NCBI GenBank assembly: GCA_005406025.1
Contig: BGZK01001233.1
Location: 1-64,000, forward strand
DNA length: 64,000 nt
DNA from: Eumeta japonica
Taxonomy: Eukaryota; Arthropoda; Insecta; Lepidoptera; Psychidae
Direction: 5' to 3'
A program made the translations under genes and the position numbers. Every line of letters begins with the position of its first letter. Positions within the stretch are counted from its first letter, which is position 1. The notes beneath the pieces are model-generated. The model did no database searches and was not told the DNA's origin. It saw nothing but the letters and a program-made list of their open reading frames with translations. This document shows, in pieces, positions 36,690 to 50,601 of the stretch.

Positions 36690-37020
36690 ACGTACGAGAT
36701 TAGAAGACTCGGTCTATTTGATATCGTAGATAATTCCGTCGAATTACAATGTACAAGGTCGAAAAATAATCGATGCGCATCCGAGGGTTTAAATCGATTC
36801 AGCTGCGATAGAGGGCGCATTAAATATTCCGAATAAGGTCCCCGCGGACGGTCCTCATATGTCGGTGCTCGTAAATAGATTTTTAATCGGGACAAGTGTC
36901 GCGAGCGCGGCGCCGGGGGCCGCTTTAATAGACTCGCGAGAGCTATTGTTTGGGCGGGCGGCGCTGAGGCGGCCGGTGCGGGGTCGCGCTTCGAATGAGA
37001 TGTCGCGCTGTTCATTAAAA
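36690..37020. other. CpG-rich island with homeodomain-type motifs
   Basis: Contains TTTTTAATCGGGAC, CGCTTTAATAGA, GCATTAAATA and a CTCF-like AGAGGGCGC (36810-36818). Both strands lack a convincing protein. A good candidate for an intronic enhancer. Confidence 0.45.
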
Positions 37021-40000
37021 CTTTAGTTATTGTTTAGGTTTTGTTTGGCGACTTTTATCATGGCTTTGTTGCAATTTAACAATAAAACTATGTTGACGCA
37101 GCAGTTTAGTTGGAAGGAAGTTGCCAGTGTCGATTACTTATCTGGTACATGTTATTGAATTTAAAAGACTAAAACGGTAAAAGGAATATGATCATATGTC
37201 AATTTATTGTGAAATATGTACGAAGCCACCCATGTGAACATAACAATGGTCAGTCGTCTAGTTCATCACAAAATTGTTTAATATTATACGATAGAACACT
37301 TTAGTGTCTTATCATATCTGAGATACATATATAGAACAAGCACTTAAAATATTTAATATGTTTTGTTTGGTTTGTCTGGTTAATGCCATTGGTGCCAATG
37401 TACCTACAGCTAGGTCACATTTAGTCGTGGTCAGTTGGCTGTTTGAGTTTTGATGCCGTTTTATGTGGGGAGAATTGTACAAATGAGTTAATAATAATAT
37501 CATTATTATTATTAATTGGCCAAACGATTGTCCCAAACTGATAGAATTCCTTTGTCTGCGTGTAAATATTGAATTAAGAATACCTATCGTTTTATTTTAC
37601 ATTATTTATCTATTTGCATTCATTATTATCGAGTCTACTATTAGTGAAGAAAGTTAATTACGATTAAAAAAATATTTAATACACAGCTTTGCGTTTCCCG
37701 TAAGTCCGTAGCAACCTTGTTATCTTAGAAATATAAACAAAAGAGTTACTATCGTACAATAAATGACCGTCAATGACATAAGTTGGAGATGTAGTCAATA
37801 AGTTTCCTGAAATAAAGTTAAAAAAAAGTTCCAGAATCACTAATTGCACAAAGTAAATATTACAAAAAAATAACAAGTTTGTATCTGTGTTGTATATTTA
37901 TATAAGTTTGTTGGTTTCATTATTAGTATATTAGTAATACATTAAAATGCCAAGTTTCTTTAGAAGACTTAATAAGCATCATTTGTTCTACAATATCGAT
38001 ATAATACGACGCAGTCACCTCCTATGTTTCGCAAATAAATTATCAAATTGTTTCATTTGTATGAGAAGGCGACTGTACTCTATACAGATAGTTTGATATT
38101 AAATGTGTTTGATTAAAATTGCTTTAATTTCGTGTAACAATCAAGAAACGAGATTGGTTTTTGTAAGCCATGTACCTAATAATTAGTACTAATAACAATA
38201 AAAAAAAAAATAACATGTGAACAATAAGATAAAACATCTGTTAATTAGTTTTGTACTAATATTATGTAAAAAGGTTTTTTTTTTTTCTCAAAATGTACCT
38301 ATAAAATGGAATGGACCGATGATTTAAGTTAAATAACTTTATAGTCCAATCGACAATGGAGTTAACAGCTTGCGCGCGCGCCTCTCCATTATGTGGAGAG
38401 CCCTTACAGCCGATTTGTAATGCGCATATTGGTTAACATTTTATGCGGATTTAGTATAGGGTGTGACATTTTTAGGGGTGTCGTGTTCTTATAAAATTTG
38501 TACGGAACCATGTACGTACCTTTTTTATTTATCGTTAGAATATTTTCTTTACAGTCTAGGACCTAGTACAGAAAAAAACGTATCTTATCTTTTAAGAGAA
38601 TAAAATAAAATCATTAAAGTTTATTTAAAGGTAAATGATTTATGTATATAAAATAATCCAGTAAATTTAAGCAGCCAATATTTTTTCTGCTCTTGCTGCA
38701 AATTTTTCTTTTTAAATTATAATTTTAAATATGGCGATATAAAGTTCGGTCTTGAATCAGCTCATGTGTTTTGGTTATTAAAGCGAAAGCTTAAAAAAAT
38801 TACGGCTGTGAAAGAAAAAAAAAACAGGAATTAAAAAAATATATTTTTTTATTACTTTAAACAGTCATAATGTTTGCAGTCAATTAATAATAAGTTCACA
38901 ATACGCTATACTATGATGTGGTTCTGGAAAAATTAAATAAACTCGTAAAGTTATCTAATATCGAAAACAATATTAAATAAAAATTAAATAATTAACGTTA
39001 AGCCCAGAAGATTTTTTTTAGTAGCTTTGTTAAGTTTTAGTTAACTTTAGAACATTGCTTTGACTAACTAAATAAGACGCAAAACGCGCACACAGCGGTA
39101 CTACATAATAAAACACGAGCGTGTTTTCTTATTATCAATAAAGGTCATATGCAACAAAACAGTTTTTTTCCTTTAAAATAAAAATTAGGAATAATTTATA
39201 TAGTAATAATAATTTTGAAAATTCGATTGGCACTTTGAAGCATTTGTATAAATTTATCTACGAAAGAAAATTAGAGGCTAAAATCGGTTCCATTTGCATT
39301 TAAAATGTAAACTTCTATTTTATAAGAGGTATCATTGATATTTATTTTCTCTGTTATAAATGTTAATAAATCGTGTGATTGTAACTGACAAATTAAAATC
39401 GATAACATGAAGAAACGAGTTACCAAAGATTCTTAATTAACTTTGCTATTTTCTGAGGAAAATCAAGATCCTTATCACAAAAATTTCTTATTCCTCTCCT
39501 TAGCAGATGAGGGAAGAGTTTTGTTATGCCAAGTTCTAGATTATTACATTTTGTTTTCTTAGCGACATTCATTTCGTTGCAAAGTAGAGAATTTTTATAT
39601 TGTCGGTTTATCAGATGACGTTTAAACTGCTTTTTCTTCTTTTTTCGGTTCAGATAATTTTTATACGCTCGTAATACTTATTAAGTATAAAAACTTGTCC
39701 ATATGAGTACCATGGAAAAGTGACAGTTTTCGTTATGATAATAATATATATTCCACTTAACAATTTCCTACAGATACATATTGTTTTTGATTATTTTTTA
39801 TTTTTTTTTATTGTTTCTTAGTAGTTTGTTACGTGACCTCCCATGGTTGAAAGCCTCCTTCACCGGTGGCACCCAAAATAAATACCACAACTTCATTCAA
39901 ACCAACTTCTGAAAAATTCACCCCAAGCCGACTGGTCACCGTGGGGAAAGACGACCACTAACCTCCATCAAATGGAAACCACCAGGATGTAACAGTTTTT

Positions 40001-40833
40001 GTTATAACAAAGTTAATATTTTAATTGATTTCCTTATTGGCAAGTCTATATTTTTATAATATTTCGAGATTTTGTTTCTATTTATAAGGACGTGTCATTT
40101 TATCATCTAGTAGTGGATCATAATATTAAACCTCCGAATAACGTTTATTTTCGGTGGATTTAACTGTATTCACGCTATTGAGGTGAATGGGGCGGGCACG
40201 CGTCCGCCACGCGCCGTGGATTAGGGTACTGCTCAGTGGTGATTGATACACGAAAGAGTTAGCAGCTGCGTGGTGACAAGGTGTTTTGTCAATAGATCAA
40301 TAGATCATGGATCATTAATTGCGATTTAGTCATATATTGAAACATATTTTAACTGTATTTAATTTATTTAGATATTTCCTTTGACAGTACGAATTAATTC
40401 TATTACGCATTTATATACACAGTAAAAATGTATTTTTATAACTGAATAAACAACGAGATTGTATTTTATTTGCATACCTTTTAGTTTGCGTTAATTATAA
40501 AATTCTTTGTCTTACACTCACAAACTCCCTTATAAAACTACGAGTGTGTGCAACTTGTAACAAAAGTATTTTTTGGATAATGTGGCAAATATTATTACAC
40601 TAAATTAGAAACCATAAGTTATATCAGAATTTAATAGCACAGATCGGGATCGGGATGTTAATTGAATGAGAGATCGCTCTACATGACATTGAATAAATTA
40701 ATTCTACATCCATTCATATAAACTTATAGCGTATTTCAGGAAGTCCTTCAATGCGAAATGGGTTAAGTACGCTTTTACAAGAAGCCTTAAAAACTGAAAT
40801 TTTTTGTACGGTCCCCGACCTCGAAGCGGTGAA

Positions 40834-40869
40834 TTTCACTTTAGTATCTTCTTGGATACTAAAGTGAAA
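40834..40869. repeat. 15-bp perfect hairpin
   Basis: TTTCACTTTAGTATC, loop TTCTTG, exact reverse complement. Confidence 0.85.
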
Positions 40870-41513
40870 AATTGGACAGAAATCTTTACTTATCGGGTTT
40901 ACATAAAAACGTACATAAAATTAAAATCTTCCGTCTATTACGTCATAATAACGTTGAATATTTAATATAGATTCCCGTAAAAAGTTATGACAAATTTAAT
41001 GAAACAAAAAAAATGAAATGCGTGTATACCTACTAATTATATACTGCATTACCCATATATTGCATTAATATTATATAATGCTAAATACTACATAAATTCT
41101 TCACAGGTGATAAATTGTTTTTATGTTTTTATGGCTTTTATAAGCAAAAATATAAGAAAAATGCGTCAAAAACAGATCACCTTGAAGGGACGTGTTTGAA
41201 ATGGTTTTTCTTAAGTTTTACACCTGAAAAAGGGTATCAACTTTGCTACGCCCCTGGGGACGTACATAATAGAGAAAGAGATTTTCTACGTATACAAGCG
41301 GAGCCGCAGGCACGTAATACTAAAATAATTGTTATAAAACCTATTAGGAGTTTACATATAACTTTGCCATTTTCAACTGCTGGCCATTTTCAAGTGCTGA
41401 ATTTTTTTTTGCTGACGAATTCGTAATTCAATTTATAAATGCAGAAAATTCGTAAACGAACTATTCACTTCAGTCTGAAAAAGCAGATTTCAAGTTACTC
41501 TGAAGTCAAATCC

Positions 41514-41652
41514 ATTCAAATGAAAAATATCTTTATTCCGTATGTAATCAAATTACACTTGGAATACGTCATTATTATATTCTTACGACATTAACATTAC
41601 CAGCCATTCCAAATGCTGATTCACGTCGAGAAGAATGGGCAAGAAACACAAG
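41514..41652. repeat. LINE-tail-like degenerate repeat
   Basis: ATGAAAAATATCTTTATTCC, then ACTTGGAATACGTC, then TTCACGTCGAGAAGAATGGG and CAAGAAAC. A second copy of the first part lies at 52468-52534. Resembles a retroposon end common in this insect order. Confidence 0.5.
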
Positions 41653-44600
41653 GTTTGTTCTTTTTTGCTTAAATACACAAGATACTGAATAGTTAATAAA
41701 ACTAGTACAACATTTGGGAAATTACAATAGAACACGAACCTGGACCTTCTTAACATTTTGATATTTGGAAATATATCACGCAGTAGATTAGCACTGTCGA
41801 GATCTCAAGTCGTATGCGTCGGTGGGCTGTGTGTCGCTGCGTCAGCGTAATAAGCAATAGGTCTTTTAACCGACTAAAATAAAAATATAGGGCACATTTA
41901 AAATATTTCCTTCCGTGGCCTTCGAAACGCCCTTTTCTATACAAGTCGTTTTTTTTTTATTCAATTATGCTTTTTTATGCATTTATGCACAGATTTTTAA
42001 CGTTCTATTCTCATTCATATTGCACGCATATCGCAATTCAATATGTGTGCAAAATGTCATAAGAGTCAGTTTAGTAAAAGTAATCGGAAAAGCCGTCGTT
42101 AGATTTGAAACAAGTAAAATACAACGGCTTATAAACATTTTTTGAATTACTAAATTTCCAGACCGAATTAATTATTTAGTTATATCGCTTAAAATATTTG
42201 TCACTGAATAGTTCTGTTTTTTAATTTTACTTGTATTACCACTACCGCTAAACCATATCACCTTAAACACCATTTATATACCAAAATTTGTGATTTTAGC
42301 CTGATTGGAAACGCCCTAATTTATGATCTATCAGTTAATCACGAATGCTCATAATCTTCATTAGGACAATCATTATCAATTTGAGCACTCACAGCGACTG
42401 AAATAAAATCAAATTTGCAAATGCACAAACTTTTAATCGTATTTATCATTTCCTATTCAAATTTGAAAATTGTAATACGAGGGCACACATTTCAAGAATA
42501 TAATGCATTCAATTTAATAAAGATCACTACCGAAAAGAATAGAGCTCAATATTTTAAGTGTAGCCTAATTTAAAAATAGCAACTTCTCTTTTTTAATTCT
42601 CATTAATTATAGACGGTTTCTTATAAATTTATAGATCATAAATTTTTGTACACTTGTTTAATTATAATTATATGTCAGTCAGTCATTGAGCGTGTCCATA
42701 TTGCTAATTAGAATGACATCCATGACGTAAATATTCGGCTAAGGTTAAAGCTTTTAGGTGCTTGCTTTAGGTGCTAACTTACGGTGGAATTCCAATATTG
42801 GTACCAAGTGGGCGAGTAGACTTAGTTCTGCAGCATGTGTAGTAAATAGCATTCGGCGACTTACTCATGAAAACGTCGTGAAACTAGTTATTTCAATTCT
42901 TTTCATGGTCTCATAAACTATGGAATTTTATTATGAGGTCATGCAGCCGATATTAACACAGTTTTTGTGCTGCAGAAACCAGCTATTCGTAACGTTTGTA
43001 ATTTGTGATCGTAAGCGACTCTCAGAGAAAAAAAATCAAATAAATTAATATTAATACATGTACGAAAATTTAGTATATGTCAAGAGACATATAGAATCTT
43101 TCCCAAAAATATTAACACTGTACATATGAATGACCTTGCTGCTCATAAAACCTCATTGAGTGAAATTAACCAACCATTCGAGAGCCAATGTGTGCACTTT
43201 TATAATAAAGTCCCAGCTGGAATTCAAGACTGGCCATTTCACTAATTTAAAAATTTCATAAAAAAAAAGGTATTTGGCAAAGGCTATTGCTGGTTCTAAA
43301 TATATTAGCGAATAAACACCCATAGAATTTGATTGCTCGGCTAAGGTTGTCTCATGCATAATTATTGTAAAGTTTTTGATACAGCTGAAGATTTGAAATA
43401 AAAGCGTTTTATTTAAAAGTTTTCGTACCTGTCGTTTTTAATGCTTGCAACACAAAATGGTATTTGATGTTGTTTTTAATGATAATAAAAATGCGAAAGT
43501 ATTAAACAGCAATAAAAAATTTTGATCGGAAGGCCGACGCCTTCCTAAACTCGACAGTTTATTTCTAGGGGATCTGAAATTCTGCTGTAAAAGCTGGATC
43601 GTTAATATAAATCATTTAAGTATTCGGTAAAGTTTAAATAATAATAAATTTAATACCATCGTACACTCATTAAAGATAAATAGTACTTAATGCACTATGA
43701 ATACGTACAAAGTAGTTAAAAAAAAATATTTGAATAACTTTCTTGGCGAAAATATATATTATATTTATTACGATTTATTTGCACTCTAGATATTTTTGAT
43801 AAGCTTCTTCTTTTAGCTTTTTTTTTGTAAAGAATGCTCTTAATAAGCAAATTTTCTAATATTTTGCAATGCACGATCGCCCTTTGCGAAATAATTATTT
43901 TATTCACTATTATTCTTTTTTTATAGTACTCGCATTTGACCATTTTAAAAAAATAGTTTGCATTAATGGACGGTTAAAATAAATTTATGATTAATAAAGA
44001 ATATTTTTTGAATGCATTATTAAGTACAGTATAATATTTTACTATGTTTATTCACGTTCGCTGAAATTAAGTGTATAATACACAGCACCTTAAATGACCT
44101 AAATCAACATAACTATGGTATGTGTTTGCGCATATTCATCGATTTTATACACATATCTAATGCATCAAATAATCATGAATCAAGTATGATATTAGTTTTA
44201 TACATCTCGTTTGATTTTATGCACATGTACAATGCTTCAATAATTTCCTTTTTCAATGATTTTTGCTATACGTTCAATATTTTAATTCAGTGTGAGTGTA
44301 TCTGCACACGAATAAGCGCTGAACGTACATTAAGTTTTATATCTATTTTATTTTATAAAATAATTAGGATAAAAGGGGTTTGAACAGAAGAATTTTCTTC
44401 GTTTTAAATAAAAGTTATTTTATTGAAGAGATAAGTGTAGATCTGTACTTCGGAGGTATAACACACCATGCTACATTTTCTAGCAAAATGAATTAGAAGT
44501 ACAATCTTTTTGTATTTTCCAAGCTCTTCCTAATGGTATATGACACTATGTTTAATCTCTTTATGTAACGGAAGTACCAAAAAGTATTTTAACGTTACAC

Positions 44601-44844
44601 GCCACCGTTCTGAGAGGCAAAGAACACTATGCGAACTTGAACTCGTATACCTCTAAAAATTTTGTACTTAAAGAACGCTATCTCCTCATAGTGCGATGTA
44701 CCTCACCTCCAACTGCTCGGGATTTGTTCAAGTTTCATTCATTCAAAAATGTATAAGTTGTATTTAAACTGACGCAAGGAAAGAAACATTATTGAATATC
44801 AAATTCCTAAAAAGTGGTTGTAGTATGGTGTTTTTAATAAGTGA

Positions 44845-44928
44845 TTTAAGTTGTCTCTTAAACCTCCTAAAATAGACACATGTGACGATTGTAATAAATT
44901 TACTGATAAAATACACATCAACTAATAT
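44845..44928 (+). pseudogene. Degenerate fragment with a PKxDTCxxC motif
   Basis: Short frame FKLSLKPPKIDTCDDCNKFT. The pattern LSF.PPK.DTC..C is known from a large family of uncharacterised insect proteins, many of them repeat-derived. Downstream broken frames (EVLDGEYDDHITESKNRYDL near 44950) could belong to it. No intact gene remains. Confidence 0.3.
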
Positions 44929-46079
44929 TGAAAAAGAAGTTCTAGATGGTGAATATGATGATCATATTACTGAATCGAAAAATAGATACGATTTAAAACA
45001 CATGGATATCTATAGGCCAAAAAATAACCCCAAAATGAAATAATAACTGTGAACTAGCAGAAGTATTTAACGGCTCCTCTTCTTTCATGTGGCCTCACAT
45101 GTTACAAAAGAAAACTGTGGACATTGAACTTTACAATATTTGATGCTTCTGACTCTTCTGTTCATTCTTTAAGACGCCATTTTGTATGATTTTTTAAATT
45201 TCGAATCATTATATTGCAGGTCACGCACAGTCTCTTTTCGCACATCCCCCTTTTTACCTAGGAAAGTAGACTTGAACAAAGAACCCGTACAAATGCAGTT
45301 CATTGACAAGTGAGACAGGGGGAAATAGGAAACTTGTACTTTAAAACAAGGTCTGATGCTGATTTTCAAATTGTGGAGCACGGAAGGAATGTTAGAAAAA
45401 ATGATATTGAGTTACCTAGTGACTTAAATGTAGTTTCTGAGTATGGTAAAGCAATTACTATTGAAAATACAATAATTTAATAATATTGTCACGATTTTTA
45501 CAAGAATTTATTGAGTACTAATACATACTAGTGTTGATTATCCAAGTAGTGAAGAAGATATTTCTTTTTGTTTCTTTTATAAAATAATAAGTATAATATT
45601 AATAATAAAACATTTATAAACATATTTTGCTAGATTAATAAGCATTACTCCTTCCAATTTGCACAATAAAAGTAGCCTTGGTATTCATCAGAAAACATTA
45701 TTTTTAAAGAAAAAAATATTTCGATTAGAAATATACAACACTAAGTCCATTAAAACATAATAATAATAACTAATATAATTTTTTTTCGATTTGTACATTT
45801 TTGTCTTAATATAAACTTACTTTACAATAATAAAATAATTTATTGAAATATAAAAATATTATATATGTAATTGCACCACAAAATTCGTATTTATTGTTTT
45901 CCCACAATGCTATCCAATGTGACATAATGTCTTATATTTTCGAGGTACAGAAATAGTATAATGAATTTTATTAATATTTTTATTGCAATTATTATTCAAC
46001 TTCTTACATAATGAAAGAATTATTAGGTATTGTATTCTTTTGCAGTCAAAGGTTTATGAATGTTGAAATAAGAAATGTT

Positions 46080-46400
46080 TGTTTTACATAAAAAACATTA
46101 TCTAAGAGGCTCGTGACGGGAGAACGTAACGAGCAAATACGACGGGCGAACGTGACGGTTTTTAGAGTTCCGTACCTACAAATAATTTACTACTTTGAGG
46201 AGGGGCGTGGCAGGTGGAAGGGGGGAGCGTAAATTGGAAAATAAAAGAAAGTTTTGGATACTGTTCTATATGAGATATCAAATGAGGTGCTTTTTGGTAG
46301 GATCTCCAATATATTTTTTTATAAGTTTAAAGTAGATAATTTTAAAGTAATTTACGAGAACAGATGAAAATTATCCATTCCTTTTAACTCCGAAACAACT
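46080..46400. repeat. AGAGTTCCGTACCT-containing dispersed repeat
   Basis: TTTTTAGAGTTCCGTACCT followed by a GGGGGGAGCG and GATATCAAATGAGGTGCTTT block, an order I know from moth and butterfly repeats. No coding sequence. Confidence 0.4.
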
Positions 46401-46983
46401 GTACGTAAAATTTAAAAATGAATTATTTATTTAAAAATAAATATTACATGTAATAGAGAAAATAGCTCTCTACTTAAATATTACAGGCAAACCTATAGTT
46501 GACTTCGTTTCGGTTCGTATCAATGTCCAGTACAAACTGACACTCGCCAAGAACGTGAATGCATACACAGTGCGTATCAGTTTATTTATTTTTATTTTTG
46601 TTCTATCTTAAAACAGTAATATATGCAAGCATCAAACTTGGTGTGATCAGTGCAAACTTAAGGACAATAAACAAAAATCGGACGAGTGAGAGAGCCGTAA
46701 TAAGTAATCGCGAATTGATAAATGAAAATAATTCCTTTTAGGTATTTAAAAGAAATATATTGTATTGTAGTAAAACAAACGTATTGTGTCGCAGTACGGA
46801 ACCTTCGGTGCGCGAATTCGGCTAGTGCTTGGCAGGCGTTTTTTAATGTCGTACTTAAATTCTCTCCCCACGTGGCCATGCCGCTTTCACATCGATAATC
46901 ACAGACTGTGTTATCCACGCTATTACATCTTTCAATAATCACCAAAGTTATCCATGTAATCCCAGTGACAGGATAATAAATGA

Positions 46984-47391
46984 CGAACTATCGCGGTACG
47001 TGGTGAACGCGGACACGGGAGTTGCGGGCTCGGCGTGAGCCTGCGGCACGTCCGCACGCAGCGCGCCCGCCGCGCCGTCGCTACGTGCCCCCGTACTCCG
47101 ATGGCGCGTATCGTTCGTTCGGCGAGTTCGGGTGCGTGCGGTTATCGTGTTTGTTGTGGCGCTAACCGGTCCCGTTAGAAGGTTCCGTATGATGATTCGC
47201 GTAATATTAACGATGGTGTGATTTTAGCGATTCAAGTGAATTAAAAAAAAAAAGCTAAAAAAAGTAACGTTGAGAATTTATGGTGTCACATGTGAGAGAC
47301 AGGTAGGTGTTAAACTTTTGATCTCATTTTTAAGTAACAGGTAGACCTTTAGTGTGCCATGGACCTTAAACATAAACGTCTAATGCGAGTG
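46984..47391 (+). CDS. Candidate first exon of a plus-strand gene (CDS 47359-47391)
   Basis: A CpG-rich block (46984-47180) is followed by a leader with an in-frame TAG at 47350-47352. Then comes an ATG in the strong context GTGCCATGG, 11 codons (MDLKHKRLMRV), and a near-consensus donor GTAAGTATG at 47392. A short basic N-terminus of this kind often precedes a signal-anchor segment, but the next exon was not found, so the product is unknown. The gene would overlap intron 1 of the homeobox gene on the opposite strand. An alternative is a chance combination inside a regulatory CpG island. Confidence 0.35.
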
Positions 47392-48794
47392 GTAAGTATG
47401 AAGCATAATAAAGAAAGATAGCATTTTAACGTGGTTAGTATCACTAAACAGGAGAGTAGAGATTTTGATAACTTTTTTTTTTTATAACAGTTTACTATAA
47501 ACACGAGACAGATATTGAAAAAACGCAAACGCCGGAATTAACGCGAATGAGCTCTTTTGTGCCGTTATCGAAAATTCATTTTATTAACGACTCTTGTCGT
47601 ATGGTACACGGCTCTTGCCTTTAGCTGCACATTACAAACTCCTAGTTTTTACACAACATTATAAAAAAAAAGTGTGCGACTTTAAAAAAACTAAATTACT
47701 TTATATCAAGTATTATTTCTCACAACTCTAAAACCACTTATCCGATTTATATAATTATTTTTTAGTATAAAAGGAGTAAGGATCTCCGTGTACTATGCGC
47801 ACAATGATGTAGAAAAATAACTGTTGGATGAATAATGTAAAAGAAAAGTATAGTTCGAGAGATACAACAATGACAAAATGTAAGGCGGTATGTCTAGATG
47901 ATTTGGCAATTCGGAAAAAATGAATGAAGGTAGATTGACAAAGGAAATTTATAGAGCAAACGTATATGATATGGTCGGCATGAAGTTTGGAGCAGAAAAG
48001 TGTATGCAGATTAAATTGGATATATTTTAAAGTAACAAAATTCTTATCAATGCAAAGTTTGGTTGTTTATTTATATGTCCCCTTTTTTTGAAGTTTAAAA
48101 CTGTAAAATCAATACCCGTAAACTCATGCAGATTTGTACTCTCTATTGTGAATAGTAAGTATAAGATAATTTCTGACTTTGTGTTTAACTAGATATCGTG
48201 GTTTCACAATATGACTTATCGCCGTAGTTTTTTAAATAGTTCTACCAAGGTTTCCTAAATTCCAATTTAACTGCATTTTTATTTTTTTAAAGCACCAATC
48301 TCATTACTAATTAACACTAGAAACATCGGCAGTCAAACCTTATATGATAAACACACCTAAGCGGACGCTTTCTAGCGAATCTCATGACAATTAGTAGAAA
48401 TATATTTAGCTTGAATCAATTTCTGTTACAACTAGTCAATCTTACAGTTTGCAAAACACAATATGTTTGTCTCTGATTGTTTATTTGGGAGCTAGTAACT
48501 CGAGAATCACTGATCCAATGTATATGTATCTTTTTAGGATGTACGTTATCCTATACCTATACGGTCAGGCTTTTCTAACTTTTGCCCGCGGCAATACTTA
48601 GGAAATTAAAACGATTGACCTATTCCTTTATAAGTATTGATTATTGATAATAACAATTTTACAATCAGCGCCGATATTGAGACCTTTTTATAATAAAATA
48701 ATTCAATGGCTGCATATGTGTTTCCGTTGTAAAAGTATACGTTTCTTTGAGATATATGTTTGGAATTGTATTAAGAGTTTCCGCTCTCGAGACA

Positions 48795-48995
48795 TTGCTG
48801 AAATTAGGATCAAAATCAAGATTTAGATTGGGACTGAGTTGGAAATAAGGGATCGAGATTATTGTACAAAGTAAGATCAAGATCGGAATCAATAGCGGAA
48901 CTGAGTTCAAAGTTCGAAGTGGAGAGCGAGACCGGAATTGGATTCGAGAGCGGAACCGGAATTTGAATTGTAATTCAGATCCCGAATGATCAGGA
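48795..48995. repeat. Degenerate GGAATCGGGA-type array
   Basis: Repeated GGATCAAAATC, GAGATCG-like, GATCGGAATC and GGAACCGGAATT units on plus. Confidence 0.5.
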
Positions 48996-49907
48996 TCACG
49001 GGAATCAAGTCATCGATCGATATAAGCCAAATGAGACAAGTCATAAGTCTATAAGCAAAACGAGACAAGGTAATTGGTTGATATTAAAACATTAAGAAAT
49101 CAATTCTAGGCCCACGTGGGCACAGCCGCGGACGAAAGATACTGAATACTATCTATAAGTAATACATACTTTCTTGTTGGGCAGAGTTTTACCATTAAAT
49201 CACCAGATTACTTAGGGTGAAAGTTGAAGTCTACCAAAGTTTATTATATGAGTAAGTACTTTTTCAGTGGCTTAATACTTGAATATGAACATGGAACTTT
49301 GTTGCCACTTGGAAGAAAATAGAATATGGGAGAAAATTGAGCTAATAATAATATTTTTTAAAACATTCATTTTTAGACTTAGCTTACATTAATTTCTATA
49401 AAATCTATCGTGGACGCAGTTCTGTGGGCAATAATTGACATTATATAGAAGTTCGACGTTTTATTTTCGGTTTGAGTTGTTGTATTTTCTTTACTTTAAC
49501 TAACTTTTGTTTAGGCTTCATGCAGGGTGAGGATAATTTGTAATATAGGTCCCATTCCTAATTCTAATCTCGTTCCTATTTCTGAATTTCGCGTTATTTA
49601 AAAAGCCTTCTTAAAGTTTCTTCTGGGGATCTATCTATCAGTAATTTATTCTTTTGGTGGTTGAAGTTTTCACTAAAACTGATTCTAGATTTGGATTTCT
49701 AATCAGTTGTCGGCTGAAGTGTTCCCTTCTGTAATGTTTTGTATCGGATCGAAAATTTTGGACATTAAGCCCCCAGCATTGGTCCATTTCGATTGTGGGG
49801 CTGATGATAATGACAGTTATCACCAATGACGAGGACAGTGTCTGGGATCGAGGGAATAATTTGCTCTGCTAACTGAGTATTTTGACTTAAGGTGGATAAT
49901 CAATGTC

Positions 49908-49962
49908 CGTTCGCCTATGGTTTGAAAGACCACCCCTGTAACCACCGAGCTACTAACGGTTA
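49908..49962 (-). repeat. tRNA-like unit, degenerate
   Basis: On minus, AGTAGCTCGGTGGTTACAGG resembles an A box of the same retroposon type; the B box is barely recognisable (AGGCGAACGGACATTGATT). Confidence 0.3.
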
Positions 49963-50601
49963 CAAAGTGTAACTTCACGTGTAATATTTATTAGGGAAAT
50001 TTTACAAGAGCATGCTATAAATATCTAAAATAGCATAGAGAGTTGATTCATACGCATCATTAATCAGAAATCGTATTTTATAAACGTCGCGCTATTTCGC
50101 CGAATAGATTGTAACAGACAGATACGCTTGTAAATTCGGATGCCATGCAACCTCGCAGCCAGGGAGTGAAAAGAGAGGGGATAGGTCGTTTTAGGTAGGG
50201 CTGAAGTGCGGGGCGGGGTAGTGCGGAGGGCGGTCGTTAGCAAATTCCGTATTCATGACGTCACCAACGGGCCGATTGTTTGCAATATTACTCTAATTGC
50301 TGTTGTAATTATGCCCGCGTGCGTGCGTGGTTTGCGCCAAAACGTCACACAGTCGAATGTAAAGAATGATCGTATGTATCTAATGTAAGAATTGTATGTT
50401 AGAGCCATGATTCTGTGGATTAATTCATTATGGATTAATTCATATGAATATTATGTCATTGAATTAATATTACGAAACTGTTATCTCTTCGTTAATACAG
50501 GATAGAGATTTACTAAATGTAATATGTTTATTTTCTGATGTCATATAAGGTTCATTTTAAAGACAATAAAAAAGTGTGTGTGTTTTAGTGTACACACGTA
50601 A

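Noticed and set aside
41115..41426. 103-codon plus ORF
   Set aside because: Contains phrases such as GCGGAGCCGCAGGCACG that look like a decayed repeat; no protein recognised.
45169..45381. 70-codon minus ORF
   Set aside because: No recognisable motif; the plus strand here may continue the degenerate fragment at 44845 but is too broken to annotate.
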